Positions 1 to 5,606 of a stretch of DNA of 5,606 nt are shown here, in pieces. Source of the stretch: Granulosicoccus sp964449565 (lineage in GTDB: Bacteria > Pseudomonadota > Gammaproteobacteria > Granulosicoccales > Granulosicoccaceae); NCBI GenBank assembly GCA_964449565.1, contig CAYUZB010000172.1, positions 1-5,606 on the forward strand, read 5' to 3'. A model generated the notes under the pieces. It did not search any database and was not told the origin of the DNA. It saw nothing but the letters and a program-made list of their open reading frames with translations. The position numbers and the translations under genes are program-made. Each line of letters starts with the position of its first letter. Position 1 is the first letter of the stretch.

Positions 1-51
1 AGTCAAGACTGATAAAAACTACTATTTTCGCCAACATACAAGGATTCTTTA
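1..51 (+). other. Leader of the TRAP permease gene, possibly holding the end of an upstream gene
   Basis: This short stretch precedes the permease start. Two reading frames could be the tail of an upstream gene. One stops at TGA 10-12, leaving a 39-base gap. The other stays open to TAA 50-52 and would overlap the permease start as TAATG. Sixteen codons or fewer are too few to identify a product in either case. From knowledge of the family, a TAXI-type periplasmic binding protein gene is the likely neighbour, but nothing visible proves it. No convincing promoter is seen. Confidence 0.3.
40..44 (+). promoter_or_regulatory. Ribosome binding site of the TRAP permease gene
   Basis: AAGGA sits 7 bases before the ATG at 52. 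This is normal Shine-Dalgarno spacing and supports that start codon. Confidence 0.75.
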
Positions 52-2670
52 ATGAGTTCTGCAGAGCCCTCTGGCACAACGCAGCCTACCGACCATGATC
101 TTGACGCCATGGTTGCAGCATCGGACACCGGTGGCAGGAACCCTGATAATCCTTCCGTTGCGAAATTGATAACTGGAGTGGCGCTTGTTTGGTCGCTGTT
201 TCAACTTTGGATTGCTTCGCCACTACCTTTTATCTTAGGGGTAGGCGTTTTTAATGACACTGAAAGTCGCTCGATACATTTGGCGTTTGCCATATTTCTA
301 ACGTTCTTGGCATATCCTGCGTTCAGCAAATCTCCAAAGGACTACGTTCCGAGGTTTGACTGGATATTGGCTATAGTAGGCGCTTTCTGCGCTGCATATT
401 TATTTCTTTTTTATAATCAGCTATCCAACCGACCAGGGAATCCGAACACCATCGATATTCTGGTGGCGTCAACAGGAATCTTGATACTTTTAGCAGCGAC
501 ATGGCGGGCCTTGGGGCCACCGCTTGCAATCGTTGCATCGCTTTTTCTGATTTATTGCTTTGGTGGGCAGAGCATGCCCGGAATACTTGCCTGGAAAGGC
601 GCTTCCTTTGGAGCCATAGCGGATAATCAATGGCTGTCGACAGATGGTGTTTTCGGTATCGCGTTAGGTGTCTCAAGTGGTTTTGTGTTCTTGTTCGTAC
701 TGTTTGGCGCATTGCTGGACAAAGCAGGAGCAGGAAATTATTTTATAAAAGTAGCGTTTTCATTACTTGGACACTATCGCGGCGGACCTGCAAAAGCGGC
801 TGTTGTGTCATCGGCTATGACGGGCTTGATATCAGGATCATCTATCGCAAATGTCGTGACTACCGGTACGTTTACGATTCCAATGATGAAAAGAGTGGGG
901 TTTAGCGGCGAGAAAGCGGGAGCCGTTGAAGTCGCGTCATCTGTAAACGGACAAATAATGCCCCCGGTTATGGGAGCCGCCGCCTTCTTGATGGTTGAAT
1001 ATGTTGGCATCAGCTATTTTGAAGTGGTCAAGCATGCGATTATTCCAGCGCTGATTTCTTATATCGCTCTTGTATATATCGTGCATTTGGAGTCTATGAA
1101 ACTCGATATGCAAGGTCTGCCGCGGCGCACAGTTCAGCGCCCCTTGCTCGAAGCATTGATGAGATTCGCAGCAGGCATTTTTCTTGTCTGTTTACTCAGT
1201 TTTGCTGTCTACTATGGTCTTGGTTGGCTTAAACCAGTTGCTGGTGATTCTGCTGCCTGGATCATCGCCGCGATGCTGGCTATTGTCTATGTTGTAATAG
1301 CGTTCACTTGTGCAAAGCAACCGGATCTAGAGATCGATGATCCGAATTCACCCGTTCTGGAACTGCCTGATCCGCGTCCAACCATTCTATCGGGCTTGCA
1401 CTATCTGCTGCCGGTAATCGTTTTGATATGGTGCTTGATGGTCGAACGACTCAGCCCGGGTTTATCGGCTTTTTGGGCAACGGTATTGATGATATTTATC
1501 CTGATAACTCAGCGACCCTTGTTTGCTCTGTTTCGAGGTGAGAAGCAGCTTGGTCTTTTTGCCAAGCAAGGATATGCAGAGTTGATCGATGGCCTGGTGA
1601 CTGGCGCCAGAAACATGATTGGAATTGGTATCGCGACAGCCACCGCAGGCATTATTGTCGGGGCAGTCTCGTTAACCGGTGTCGGTCTGGTATTGGCCGA
1701 TCTTGTCGAGATTGTGTCGATGGGTAACTTGTTGTTGATGCTGCTTTTTACAGCCGTTCTGAGTTTGATTCTTGGAATGGGACTGCCAACAACAGCAAAT
1801 TATATCGTGGTGTCATCCTTACTCGCACCCGTAATTGTCACCTTGGGGCAGCAATCAGGTTTGATAGTGCCGCTCATTGCCGTTCATTTATTTGTGTTTT
1901 ATTTTGGAATCATGGCTGACGTAACACCACCGGTAGGATTGGCATCTTTTGCAGCGGCCGCTATCTCTGGAGGTGATCCAATACGTACAGGCTTTGTTGC
2001 GTTTTTCTATAGTCTGCGAACCGCGATGTTACCGTTTCTATTTATTTTCAATACCGATCTCTTATTGATCGATGTAGGTTGGTTCGAGGGCATTATCGTG
2101 TTCATTGTTGCGACTACGGCAATGTTGCTGTTTGCTGCGGCAACACAGGGATGGTTTCTCACGCGCAATCGTATCTGGGAAACATTGGCATTGTTGCTGA
2201 TTGCTTTCATGCTATTTCGACCGGGGTTTCTGATGGACAGAATATCTCCACCGTTTGCAGATTCTTCTCCTGATGAATTTATCAACACGCTTGCAGATAT
2301 CGAGACCGGTTCTGAAATCAGACTACGCATACTTGGCGAAGACGAAGTGGGGCGAGAGCGTTTTTTCGTTGCTCCAATTATCGTTGGTGAAGGAGCAAGC
2401 GGAGAAGAGAAATTGGAATCCATGGGTATTGAGCTACTCACCGGTGACGATGGTAGCCTGATCGTGGATGGAGTCGCATTTGACAGTCCGGCAGAGCAAG
2501 CCGGTCTCGATTTTGATCAGATTATTCAAACCATTTCCATCCCACAATCGTCCCTACCCAAGCAGTTGATGTACATTCCAGCGCTGTTGTTACTCTGGTT
2601 GATCTGGAAGGCACAGAGTGGACGACGAAGCAGATCAACTGAGACAGCACCTAGCGTGGAGACCAGCTGA
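52..2670 (+). CDS. TRAP transporter fused permease (DctQ-DctM type) with C-terminal DUF3394-like extension
   Basis: This 872-residue inner-membrane protein is the permease of a tripartite ATP-independent periplasmic (TRAP) transporter. Such systems use an ion gradient to import a substrate, often an organic acid, delivered by a periplasmic binding protein. Residues 1-40 are a polar cytoplasmic tail. Hydrophobic helices at about 41-172 form the fused small-subunit part. The DctM-like part spans about 200-660. It carries family signatures GSSIANVVTTGTFTIPMMKR (262-281), SSVNGQIMPPVMGAA (296-310), GLPTTANYIV (578-587) and VTPPVGLASFAAAAISGG (624-641). Beyond about 670 come two more helices, a soluble segment (about 735-835) with a PDZ-like stretch (VDGVAFDSPAEQAGLDF, 805-821), and a last helix at about 839-853. 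That layout matches the DUF3394 extension of long family members, so the length is normal. Fused permeases usually pair with TAXI-type binding proteins. The substrate cannot be read from the sequence. Its stop overlaps the Usp gene. Confidence 0.95.
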   Translation: MSSAEPSGTTQPTDHDLDAMVAASDTGGRNPDNPSVAKLITGVALVWSLFQLWIASPLPFILGVGVFNDTESRSIHLAFAIFLTFLAYPAFSKSPKDYVPRFDWILAIVGAFCAAYLFLFYNQLSNRPGNPNTIDILVASTGILILLAATWRALGPPLAIVASLFLIYCFGGQSMPGILAWKGASFGAIADNQWLSTDGVFGIALGVSSGFVFLFVLFGALLDKAGAGNYFIKVAFSLLGHYRGGPAKAAVVSSAMTGLISGSSIANVVTTGTFTIPMMKRVGFSGEKAGAVEVASSVNGQIMPPVMGAAAFLMVEYVGISYFEVVKHAIIPALISYIALVYIVHLESMKLDMQGLPRRTVQRPLLEALMRFAAGIFLVCLLSFAVYYGLGWLKPVAGDSAAWIIAAMLAIVYVVIAFTCAKQPDLEIDDPNSPVLELPDPRPTILSGLHYLLPVIVLIWCLMVERLSPGLSAFWATVLMIFILITQRPLFALFRGEKQLGLFAKQGYAELIDGLVTGARNMIGIGIATATAGIIVGAVSLTGVGLVLADLVEIVSMGNLLLMLLFTAVLSLILGMGLPTTANYIVVSSLLAPVIVTLGQQSGLIVPLIAVHLFVFYFGIMADVTPPVGLASFAAAAISGGDPIRTGFVAFFYSLRTAMLPFLFIFNTDLLLIDVGWFEGIIVFIVATTAMLLFAAATQGWFLTRNRIWETLALLLIAFMLFRPGFLMDRISPPFADSSPDEFINTLADIETGSEIRLRILGEDEVGRERFFVAPIIVGEGASGEEKLESMGIELLTGDDGSLIVDGVAFDSPAEQAGLDFDQIIQTISIPQSSLPKQLMYIPALLLLWLIWKAQSGRRSRSTETAPSVETS

Positions 2671-3095
2671 TGTACAACCGAATATTGGTGCCCGTTGACA
2701 TGTCCTCACCGGAATCTGGACAACGAAGTTGTCCAACAGCTGCTGCTCTATCCGAAGCATGGGGTGCGCAGGTGCAACTTCTGACTGTTTTGCCCGGTTA
2801 CAAAATGCCGATGGTTGCATCGTTTTTTCCAGAAAATGCAGTTGAAGAGATGCGCAGCAGAGTGTCACAAGAAATGGATCAACTGGGAAAACAATTTTTC
2901 AACGAAAGTCCGACAATCAACGTGAGAAGCGGCAAACGGGCCCAAGAAATACTTGAAGAGGCGGTAAGTTGGCGTGCCGATCTTATTATCTTTGCCTGTC
3001 GGCCAAAGGATGCGCTCGGTGGCGAGTTGATGCTCGGATCATGTGGTGCTTCCGTAGCAGAAAGAGCACCGTGCAGTGTGTTGGTGGCGCGTTAG
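2670..3095 (+). CDS. Universal stress protein (UspA family) coupled to the TRAP permease
   Basis: This 141-residue cytoplasmic protein has the single-domain UspA fold. The first strand is NRILVPVD (3-10), and Asp10 sits where the family contacts nucleotide. A second strand, QVQLLTVLP, lies at 34-42. ADLIIFACRP at 103-112 and the closing GSCGASVAERAPCSVLVAR (123-141) are also typical. Canonical ATP-binding members have G-x2-G-x9-G-S/T. Here only the final Gly-Ser (123-124) is kept, and the two earlier glycines align with Cys110 and Lys113, so ATP binding is uncertain. From memory, a similar 'RP' variant is common in Usp proteins encoded beside TRAP permeases. The ATG shares one base with the permease stop (TGATG), which implies translational coupling. 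In Halomonas, TeaD is a Usp encoded with the ectoine TRAP system TeaABC and affects its activity. A comparable regulatory role is inferred here. Confidence 0.92.
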   Translation: MYNRILVPVDMSSPESGQRSCPTAAALSEAWGAQVQLLTVLPGYKMPMVASFFPENAVEEMRSRVSQEMDQLGKQFFNESPTINVRSGKRAQEILEEAVSWRADLIIFACRPKDALGGELMLGSCGASVAERAPCSVLVAR

Positions 3096-3119
3096 GATCC
3101 ACTGATCGATAACATGCCC

Positions 3120-3139
3120 GGCGGCATTACCGCGCCGCC
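3120..3139. repeat. Small GC-rich inverted repeat after the Usp gene
   Basis: GGCGGC (3120-3125) and GCCGCC (3134-3139) can form a 6-bp stem with an 8-base loop, starting 25 bases after the Usp stop. A competing 4-bp stem, GCGG (3121-3124) with CCGC (3130-3133), also exists. No T-run follows on either strand, so this is a weak candidate for the end of the transport transcript rather than a textbook intrinsic terminator. Confidence 0.35.
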
Positions 3140-3169
3140 AACCCAACCCGTCCAATAAGCAGCCTCCAC

Positions 3170-3185
3170 AAGAGCTTTTGCTCTT
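3170..3185. repeat. Small hairpin AAGAGC-TTTT-GCTCTT
   Basis: A perfect 6-bp stem with a four-base loop lies midway in the gap between the Usp gene and the hydrolase gene. Only one further T (3186) follows the stem, so termination here is doubtful. With the GC-rich repeat at 3120-3139 it may help separate the two transcripts. Confidence 0.3.
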
Positions 3186-3267
3186 TGGTAAGGCTTCCGA
3201 TGCCATCCGAAAGGTTAATTTGCCTGAAATATCGAAAACAAACCAAGTTTTGAGACAATTTGACACA

Positions 3268-3295
3268 TTGATTCGGGCTGCCCATTCGATATATC
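3268..3295 (+). promoter_or_regulatory. Possible sigma-70-type promoter for the hydrolase gene
   Basis: TTGATT (3268-3273) and TATATC (3290-3295) are 16 bases apart, each matching four of six consensus positions. Transcription would begin near 3302, leaving a leader of about 65 bases. A better -35 match, TTGACA at 3260-3265, lies just upstream but has no good -10 at normal spacing. This is pattern matching only. Confidence 0.3.
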
Positions 3296-3332
3296 CTGAG
3301 GATGTCCATCGTACTGCACTCAGGATGTGCAG
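3293..3332. repeat. Nested inverted repeats next to the putative hydrolase promoter
   Basis: Three symmetric elements overlap here. ATCCTGAGGAT (3293-3303) is an odd-centred palindrome. ATCCTGAG (3293-3300) is the exact reverse complement of CTCAGGAT (3319-3326), with 18 bases between. CTGCAC (3314-3319) pairs with GTGCAG (3327-3332) across 7 bases. The first element touches the proposed -10 box and the rest lie in the proposed leader. They could be a repressor operator or alternative RNA hairpins, or they could be chance. Confidence 0.4.
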
Positions 3333-3357
3333 AATTCCGTTCTTAAGTGTTTATTAC

Positions 3358-3363
3358 AAGGAG
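3358..3363 (+). promoter_or_regulatory. Ribosome binding site that fixes the GTG start of the hydrolase
   Basis: AAGGAG lies 5 bases before GTG 3369. An in-frame ATG at 3327 has no comparable site and would add 14 residues ahead of a clean signal peptide. The ribosome binding site and the signal peptide both point to the GTG. Confidence 0.8.
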
Positions 3364-3368
3364 AATTC

Positions 3369-4298
3369 GTGAACAAGTGGCAAAAAGGTGCGCTAACCAT
3401 CCTGACGTCAGCCGGTGTACTGTTCGGCATCGCTCAAGCACAGGAAACCGGTCTAACGTCTTGGAAATCCGGTAACAATCATGATCGGATCATCCAGATT
3501 CAAAACGAAGGAGGCACTCGAGAGGCTGCTGATGGAGTCGAAATAGCCTATTTCAGTAATTCCTCGTTTCAGGTGACGTCCCCAAGAGGGATTTCGATCA
3601 TTGTCGATCCTTGGCGCAATGACCCGTCTGGCGCATGGGGTCTCTGGTATCGAATGGAATTTCCTGCCGCCGAAGTGGATATTGGCATGTCAACCCACGC
3701 TCATTTCGATCATGATGCACTCGACAAAATCGATGCGAACATGCTGCTCGATCGTATGGGAGGCACTTTCGAACTTGGCGATGTCAAGATTACGGGTATC
3801 GCAGACAAGCACCAATGTGTAGCGCCAGGGCTGATTCCCTGGACTGAAGCGGTCAAGCAATTTGAAGGGCGCGACGATCCATGTACAGACAACTTTCGGC
3901 ATATGGACAACACCATCTACGTGATCGAAACAGGGGGATTGCGACTGCTGATGTGGGGTGATAATCGCCCAGAACCGCCTGCCGATGTTCTTGAACGTAT
4001 TGGTGATGTCGACGTCATTTTCGTACCGGTCGACGGTTCACGCCATATCCTTGACTACCAACAAGCCGATTCGATTGTCACTAAAACCAAAGCGAACATT
4101 GCGATACCTCACCACTATCTTGTTCCAGAAACAACCTTTTATACCTCGACACTTTTGCCTGCCACCGAATGGGCAGAAACCCATGAGCACACGATGCTTG
4201 ATTCTCCATCCGTTGTAATAACAAAAGCGGATACAGAGGGGAAAGACGGGCATGTGTACTATTTCGGCTCCCACAATATGGTGACAGCAGGGCAGTAA
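3369..4298 (+). CDS. Exported metallo-beta-lactamase-fold hydrolase, UlaG-like
   Basis: The product is 309 residues from GTG. Residues 1-24 look like a Sec signal peptide: Lys3 and Lys6, a hydrophobic core at about 8-22, and a likely cut after AQA (22-24), so the mature enzyme should be periplasmic. An opening strand pattern, YFSNSSFQVTSPRGISIIVDPW (about 61-82), is typical of the UlaG-like / Lactamase_B_3 branch. The metal motif HxHxDH is complete at 110-115 (His110, His112, Asp114, His115). Further likely ligands are His148, Asp198 in LLMWGDN (193-199) and His248 or His249 in IAIPHHY (244-250). All expected ligands are present, so an active metal-dependent hydrolase is likely. The substrate is unknown, since this fold covers lactonases, phosphodiesterases, phospholipases and others. 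No neighbour points to a substrate. The gene is separated from the Usp gene by 273 bases and is probably transcribed separately. A start at ATG 3327 is possible but less likely. Confidence 0.88.
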   Translation: MNKWQKGALTILTSAGVLFGIAQAQETGLTSWKSGNNHDRIIQIQNEGGTREAADGVEIAYFSNSSFQVTSPRGISIIVDPWRNDPSGAWGLWYRMEFPAAEVDIGMSTHAHFDHDALDKIDANMLLDRMGGTFELGDVKITGIADKHQCVAPGLIPWTEAVKQFEGRDDPCTDNFRHMDNTIYVIETGGLRLLMWGDNRPEPPADVLERIGDVDVIFVPVDGSRHILDYQQADSIVTKTKANIAIPHHYLVPETTFYTSTLLPATEWAETHEHTMLDSPSVVITKADTEGKDGHVYYFGSHNMVTAGQ

Positions 4299-4300
4299 TT

Positions 4301-4321
4301 CACTCGATCGTATGACGAGTG
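4301..4321. repeat. Short inverted repeat just after the hydrolase stop
   Basis: CACTCG (4301-4306) and CGAGTG (4316-4321) can form a 6-bp stem with a 9-base loop, two bases after the stop codon. There is no following T-run. It is short enough to be chance. Confidence 0.25.
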
Positions 4322-4336
4322 GCGAAGACTCTGAGT

Positions 4337-4361
4337 GACCGCAAGCCATCTGCTTGCGGTC
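4337..4361. repeat. Perfect 10-bp hairpin before the HupE-like gene
   Basis: GACCGCAAGC (4337-4346) and GCTTGCGGTC (4352-4361) are exact reverse complements around the loop CATCT. The GC-rich stem resembles an intrinsic terminator, but no T-run follows on either strand. The left-arm sequence CCGCAAGC (4339-4346) recurs at 4361-4368, directly against the proposed GTG start. The third copy could form an alternative 6-bp hairpin with the right arm (4352-4357 with 4363-4368, loop GGTCC). The structure could reduce read-through from the hydrolase gene, protect the 3' end of its mRNA, or hide the start of the next gene. Confidence 0.7.
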
Positions 4362-4368
4362 CGCAAGC

Positions 4369-5606
4369 GTGTTGAAATCGGGCAATATCAAGCGGTGCTA
4401 TTGGTTGTCGATGATATTTATCATCGGCATTTTGCTCACGTCAACTGTACGCGCTCATTTCAAGCTCAATCTGAATATCAGGGTTATTCATATCGAGCAT
4501 GTATCCGACGGGCTTGATGTCTATCTGCGTCTGCCAATGCCCTACCTGGTGGCCCATCTACTAGGCCCTGAAAAATCTGATGGCTCGCGGGATCCTGCGC
4601 CATTTACCACCAATGGGCTGGTTGACGGAGAGCTCATGCACTTCGTCGATTTTGTCGCCATCGAGTCAGATCCGCTGGCGCTCGGTCAATTGGCAGCCGA
4701 CGGCCACCTGTTGGAACATGATGGAGAAGCTCTCACAGCTCAGGTCTCAGCAATACGCGTTTTCACTGGCGACGAGCAACCGCCATTTAGCACTCTTGAT
4801 GAAGCAAAATCGGTATTTCAACAAGCCCGCAGTCAGCGAGCTGAACCACCGCCGTTTGTGGGGGATACCATTGTCGATGTACAGCTTCGCTATCGGGTAG
4901 GTAAACCGGTCAAAACTTACAGTATCAGCAGTACTTTAGATCCTGGATTACCTGGGCAAGAAGATACTGCCAATCTGATACTGGATCATGATGGCACTGA
5001 TCAAAGAATCTATCGGATTACCGGATTGCTGGCAGAGCCGAAAAAAATTTCCAGATCAAACTGGGATGCCGCATTGACTTTTATATATGAAGGTGTCCGG
5101 CACATACTGAGTGGATACGACCACCTCATGTATGTTGCTTGTCTCGTTATCGGCTCATTAACCTTAGCCGGGCTTGCCTGGCGCATTACAGGTTTTACTA
5201 TCGGCCATAGCGTTACCTTGTCATTAGGCTATTTTGGATATGTGCCATCGAGCGCCTGGTTTATCCCTGCGGTTGAAACAGGCATCGCCTTATCTATAAT
5301 ATATGCCGCGATTGCAGCATTGTCGGTATCCAATCGCAGTAACGAAGGTCAAAGCAGTTTCTTTGTCACGGCATCTATCGGCTTGCTTCATGGTCTTGGA
5401 TTTTCGTTTATATTGCGAGAAATACTTGGCCTTTCGTCAGCAAACATCTGGGTTAGCTTATTGTCATTCAATATTGGCGTTGAATTGGGTCAACTGGCAG
5501 TCGTTGTCTTACTCTGGCCTGCGCTATGGATTATCTCGAAAATCAGTACTCGTTGGCACATCATCATGAAGTGGCTTATTGCAGTTCCTGCGATCGCTTT
5601 GGCTTC
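4369..5606 (+). CDS. HupE/UreJ_2-type membrane protein with large extracytoplasmic domain, 3' end cut by window
   Basis: The frame stays open to the window edge, giving 412 codons without a stop. Residues 1-29 form a signal peptide with Lys3, Lys8 and Arg9, a hydrophobic core at about 12-25, and a likely cut after VRA (27-29), leaving His30 as the first mature residue. Residues 30 to about 235 are a soluble, probably periplasmic domain I do not recognise beyond its usual place in the family. Membrane segments then lie at about 253-270, 272-290, 300-318, 331-350, 358-387 and from 398. They carry family motifs: EGVRHILSGYDHLMY (241-255), GHSVTLSLG (279-287), VETGIALS (302-309), LLHGLGFS (339-346) and FNIGVELGQL (367-376). 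The conserved His and Glu residues suggest metal handling. HupE/UreJ relatives are linked to nickel uptake, but no urease or hydrogenase gene is visible, so substrate and direction are open. No start has a clear ribosome binding site. GTG 4369 is preferred because ATG 4411 would lose the charged signal-peptide region; TTG 4372 is also possible. Confidence 0.85.
   Translation, partial: MLKSGNIKRCYWLSMIFIIGILLTSTVRAHFKLNLNIRVIHIEHVSDGLDVYLRLPMPYLVAHLLGPEKSDGSRDPAPFTTNGLVDGELMHFVDFVAIESDPLALGQLAADGHLLEHDGEALTAQVSAIRVFTGDEQPPFSTLDEAKSVFQQARSQRAEPPPFVGDTIVDVQLRYRVGKPVKTYSISSTLDPGLPGQEDTANLILDHDGTDQRIYRITGLLAEPKKISRSNWDAALTFIYEGVRHILSGYDHLMYVACLVIGSLTLAGLAWRITGFTIGHSVTLSLGYFGYVPSSAWFIPAVETGIALSIIYAAIAALSVSNRSNEGQSSFFVTASIGLLHGLGFSFILREILGLSSANIWVSLLSFNIGVELGQLAVVVLLWPALWIISKISTRWHIIMKWLIAVPAIALA

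Noticed and set aside
371..712. Minus-strand open frame of 113 codons inside the TRAP permease gene
   Set aside because: It is antisense to conserved membrane helices, and its Arg-rich product resembles no known protein.
2007..2441. Minus-strand open frame of 144 codons inside the TRAP permease gene
   Set aside because: It lies wholly within a strongly supported gene and its Ser/Asn/Ile-rich product has no family features, so it is an antisense shadow.
3327..3368. ATG at 3327 as the start of the hydrolase
   Set aside because: It lies inside an inverted repeat, lacks a good ribosome binding site and adds 14 residues before a well-formed signal peptide. GTG 3369 has AAGGAG at proper spacing.
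3178..3372. Open frame of 64 codons in the gap before the hydrolase gene
   Set aside because: It has no ribosome binding site and no recognisable domain, it spans the putative promoter and inverted repeats, and it runs into the hydrolase start in another frame.
4335..4900. Two short + strand open frames (4335-4517 and 4580-4900) downstream of the hydrolase
   Set aside because: Both are out-of-frame readings of the HupE-like gene, whose own frame is uninterrupted from 4369 to the window end and carries the family motifs.
5303..5569. Open frame of 88 codons near the window end
   Set aside because: It overlaps the conserved membrane core of the HupE-like protein in another frame and has no domain of its own.
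4369..5606. Naming the membrane protein as a hydrogenase or urease nickel transporter
   Set aside because: The family match is good, but no hydrogenase or urease gene is in the window and the long N-terminal domain fits the broader HupE/UreJ_2 group of unclear function.

Overview
The window holds four protein-coding genes, all on the + strand and closely packed. It looks like ordinary chromosome from a Gram-negative bacterium. The fused TRAP permease, the Sec-type signal peptides and the HupE/UreJ-type membrane protein fit a proteobacterium, quite possibly an aquatic one, but the lineage is inference. Base composition looks moderate and even throughout. I see no mobile element, tRNA, rRNA or CRISPR array.

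Region 1 (1-3095) is a transport unit. A very large fused TRAP permease (52-2670) carries the small DctQ-like and large DctM-like membrane parts in one chain, plus a C-terminal DUF3394-type extension with a PDZ-like stretch. Its stop codon overlaps the start codon of a UspA-family protein (2670-3095), so the two are almost certainly co-translated. This permease type normally works with a TAXI-type periplasmic binding protein. None is in the window, so its gene probably lies just upstream of base 1.

Region 2 (3096-3368) is a 273-base gap. It has several small inverted repeats, a weak promoter-like pair and a good ribosome binding site. The symmetric elements next to the putative promoter make this the most likely regulated point in the window.

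Region 3 (3369-5606) starts with an exported metallo-beta-lactamase-fold protein of the UlaG-like type (3369-4298), with a complete set of likely metal ligands. After 70 bases containing a perfect 10-bp hairpin comes a HupE/UreJ_2-type membrane protein. It has a signal peptide and a large extracytoplasmic N-terminal domain, and it is cut by the window edge. The two genes may be co-transcribed. Both products are exported or in the membrane and both may handle metal, but no sequence evidence ties them into one pathway.

Nothing here shows a clearly new system. The points most worth a second look are the three-arm repeat in front of the HupE-like gene, the nested inverted repeats in front of the hydrolase, the degenerate nucleotide-binding loop of the Usp protein, and the unassigned pairing of the exported hydrolase with the HupE-like protein.
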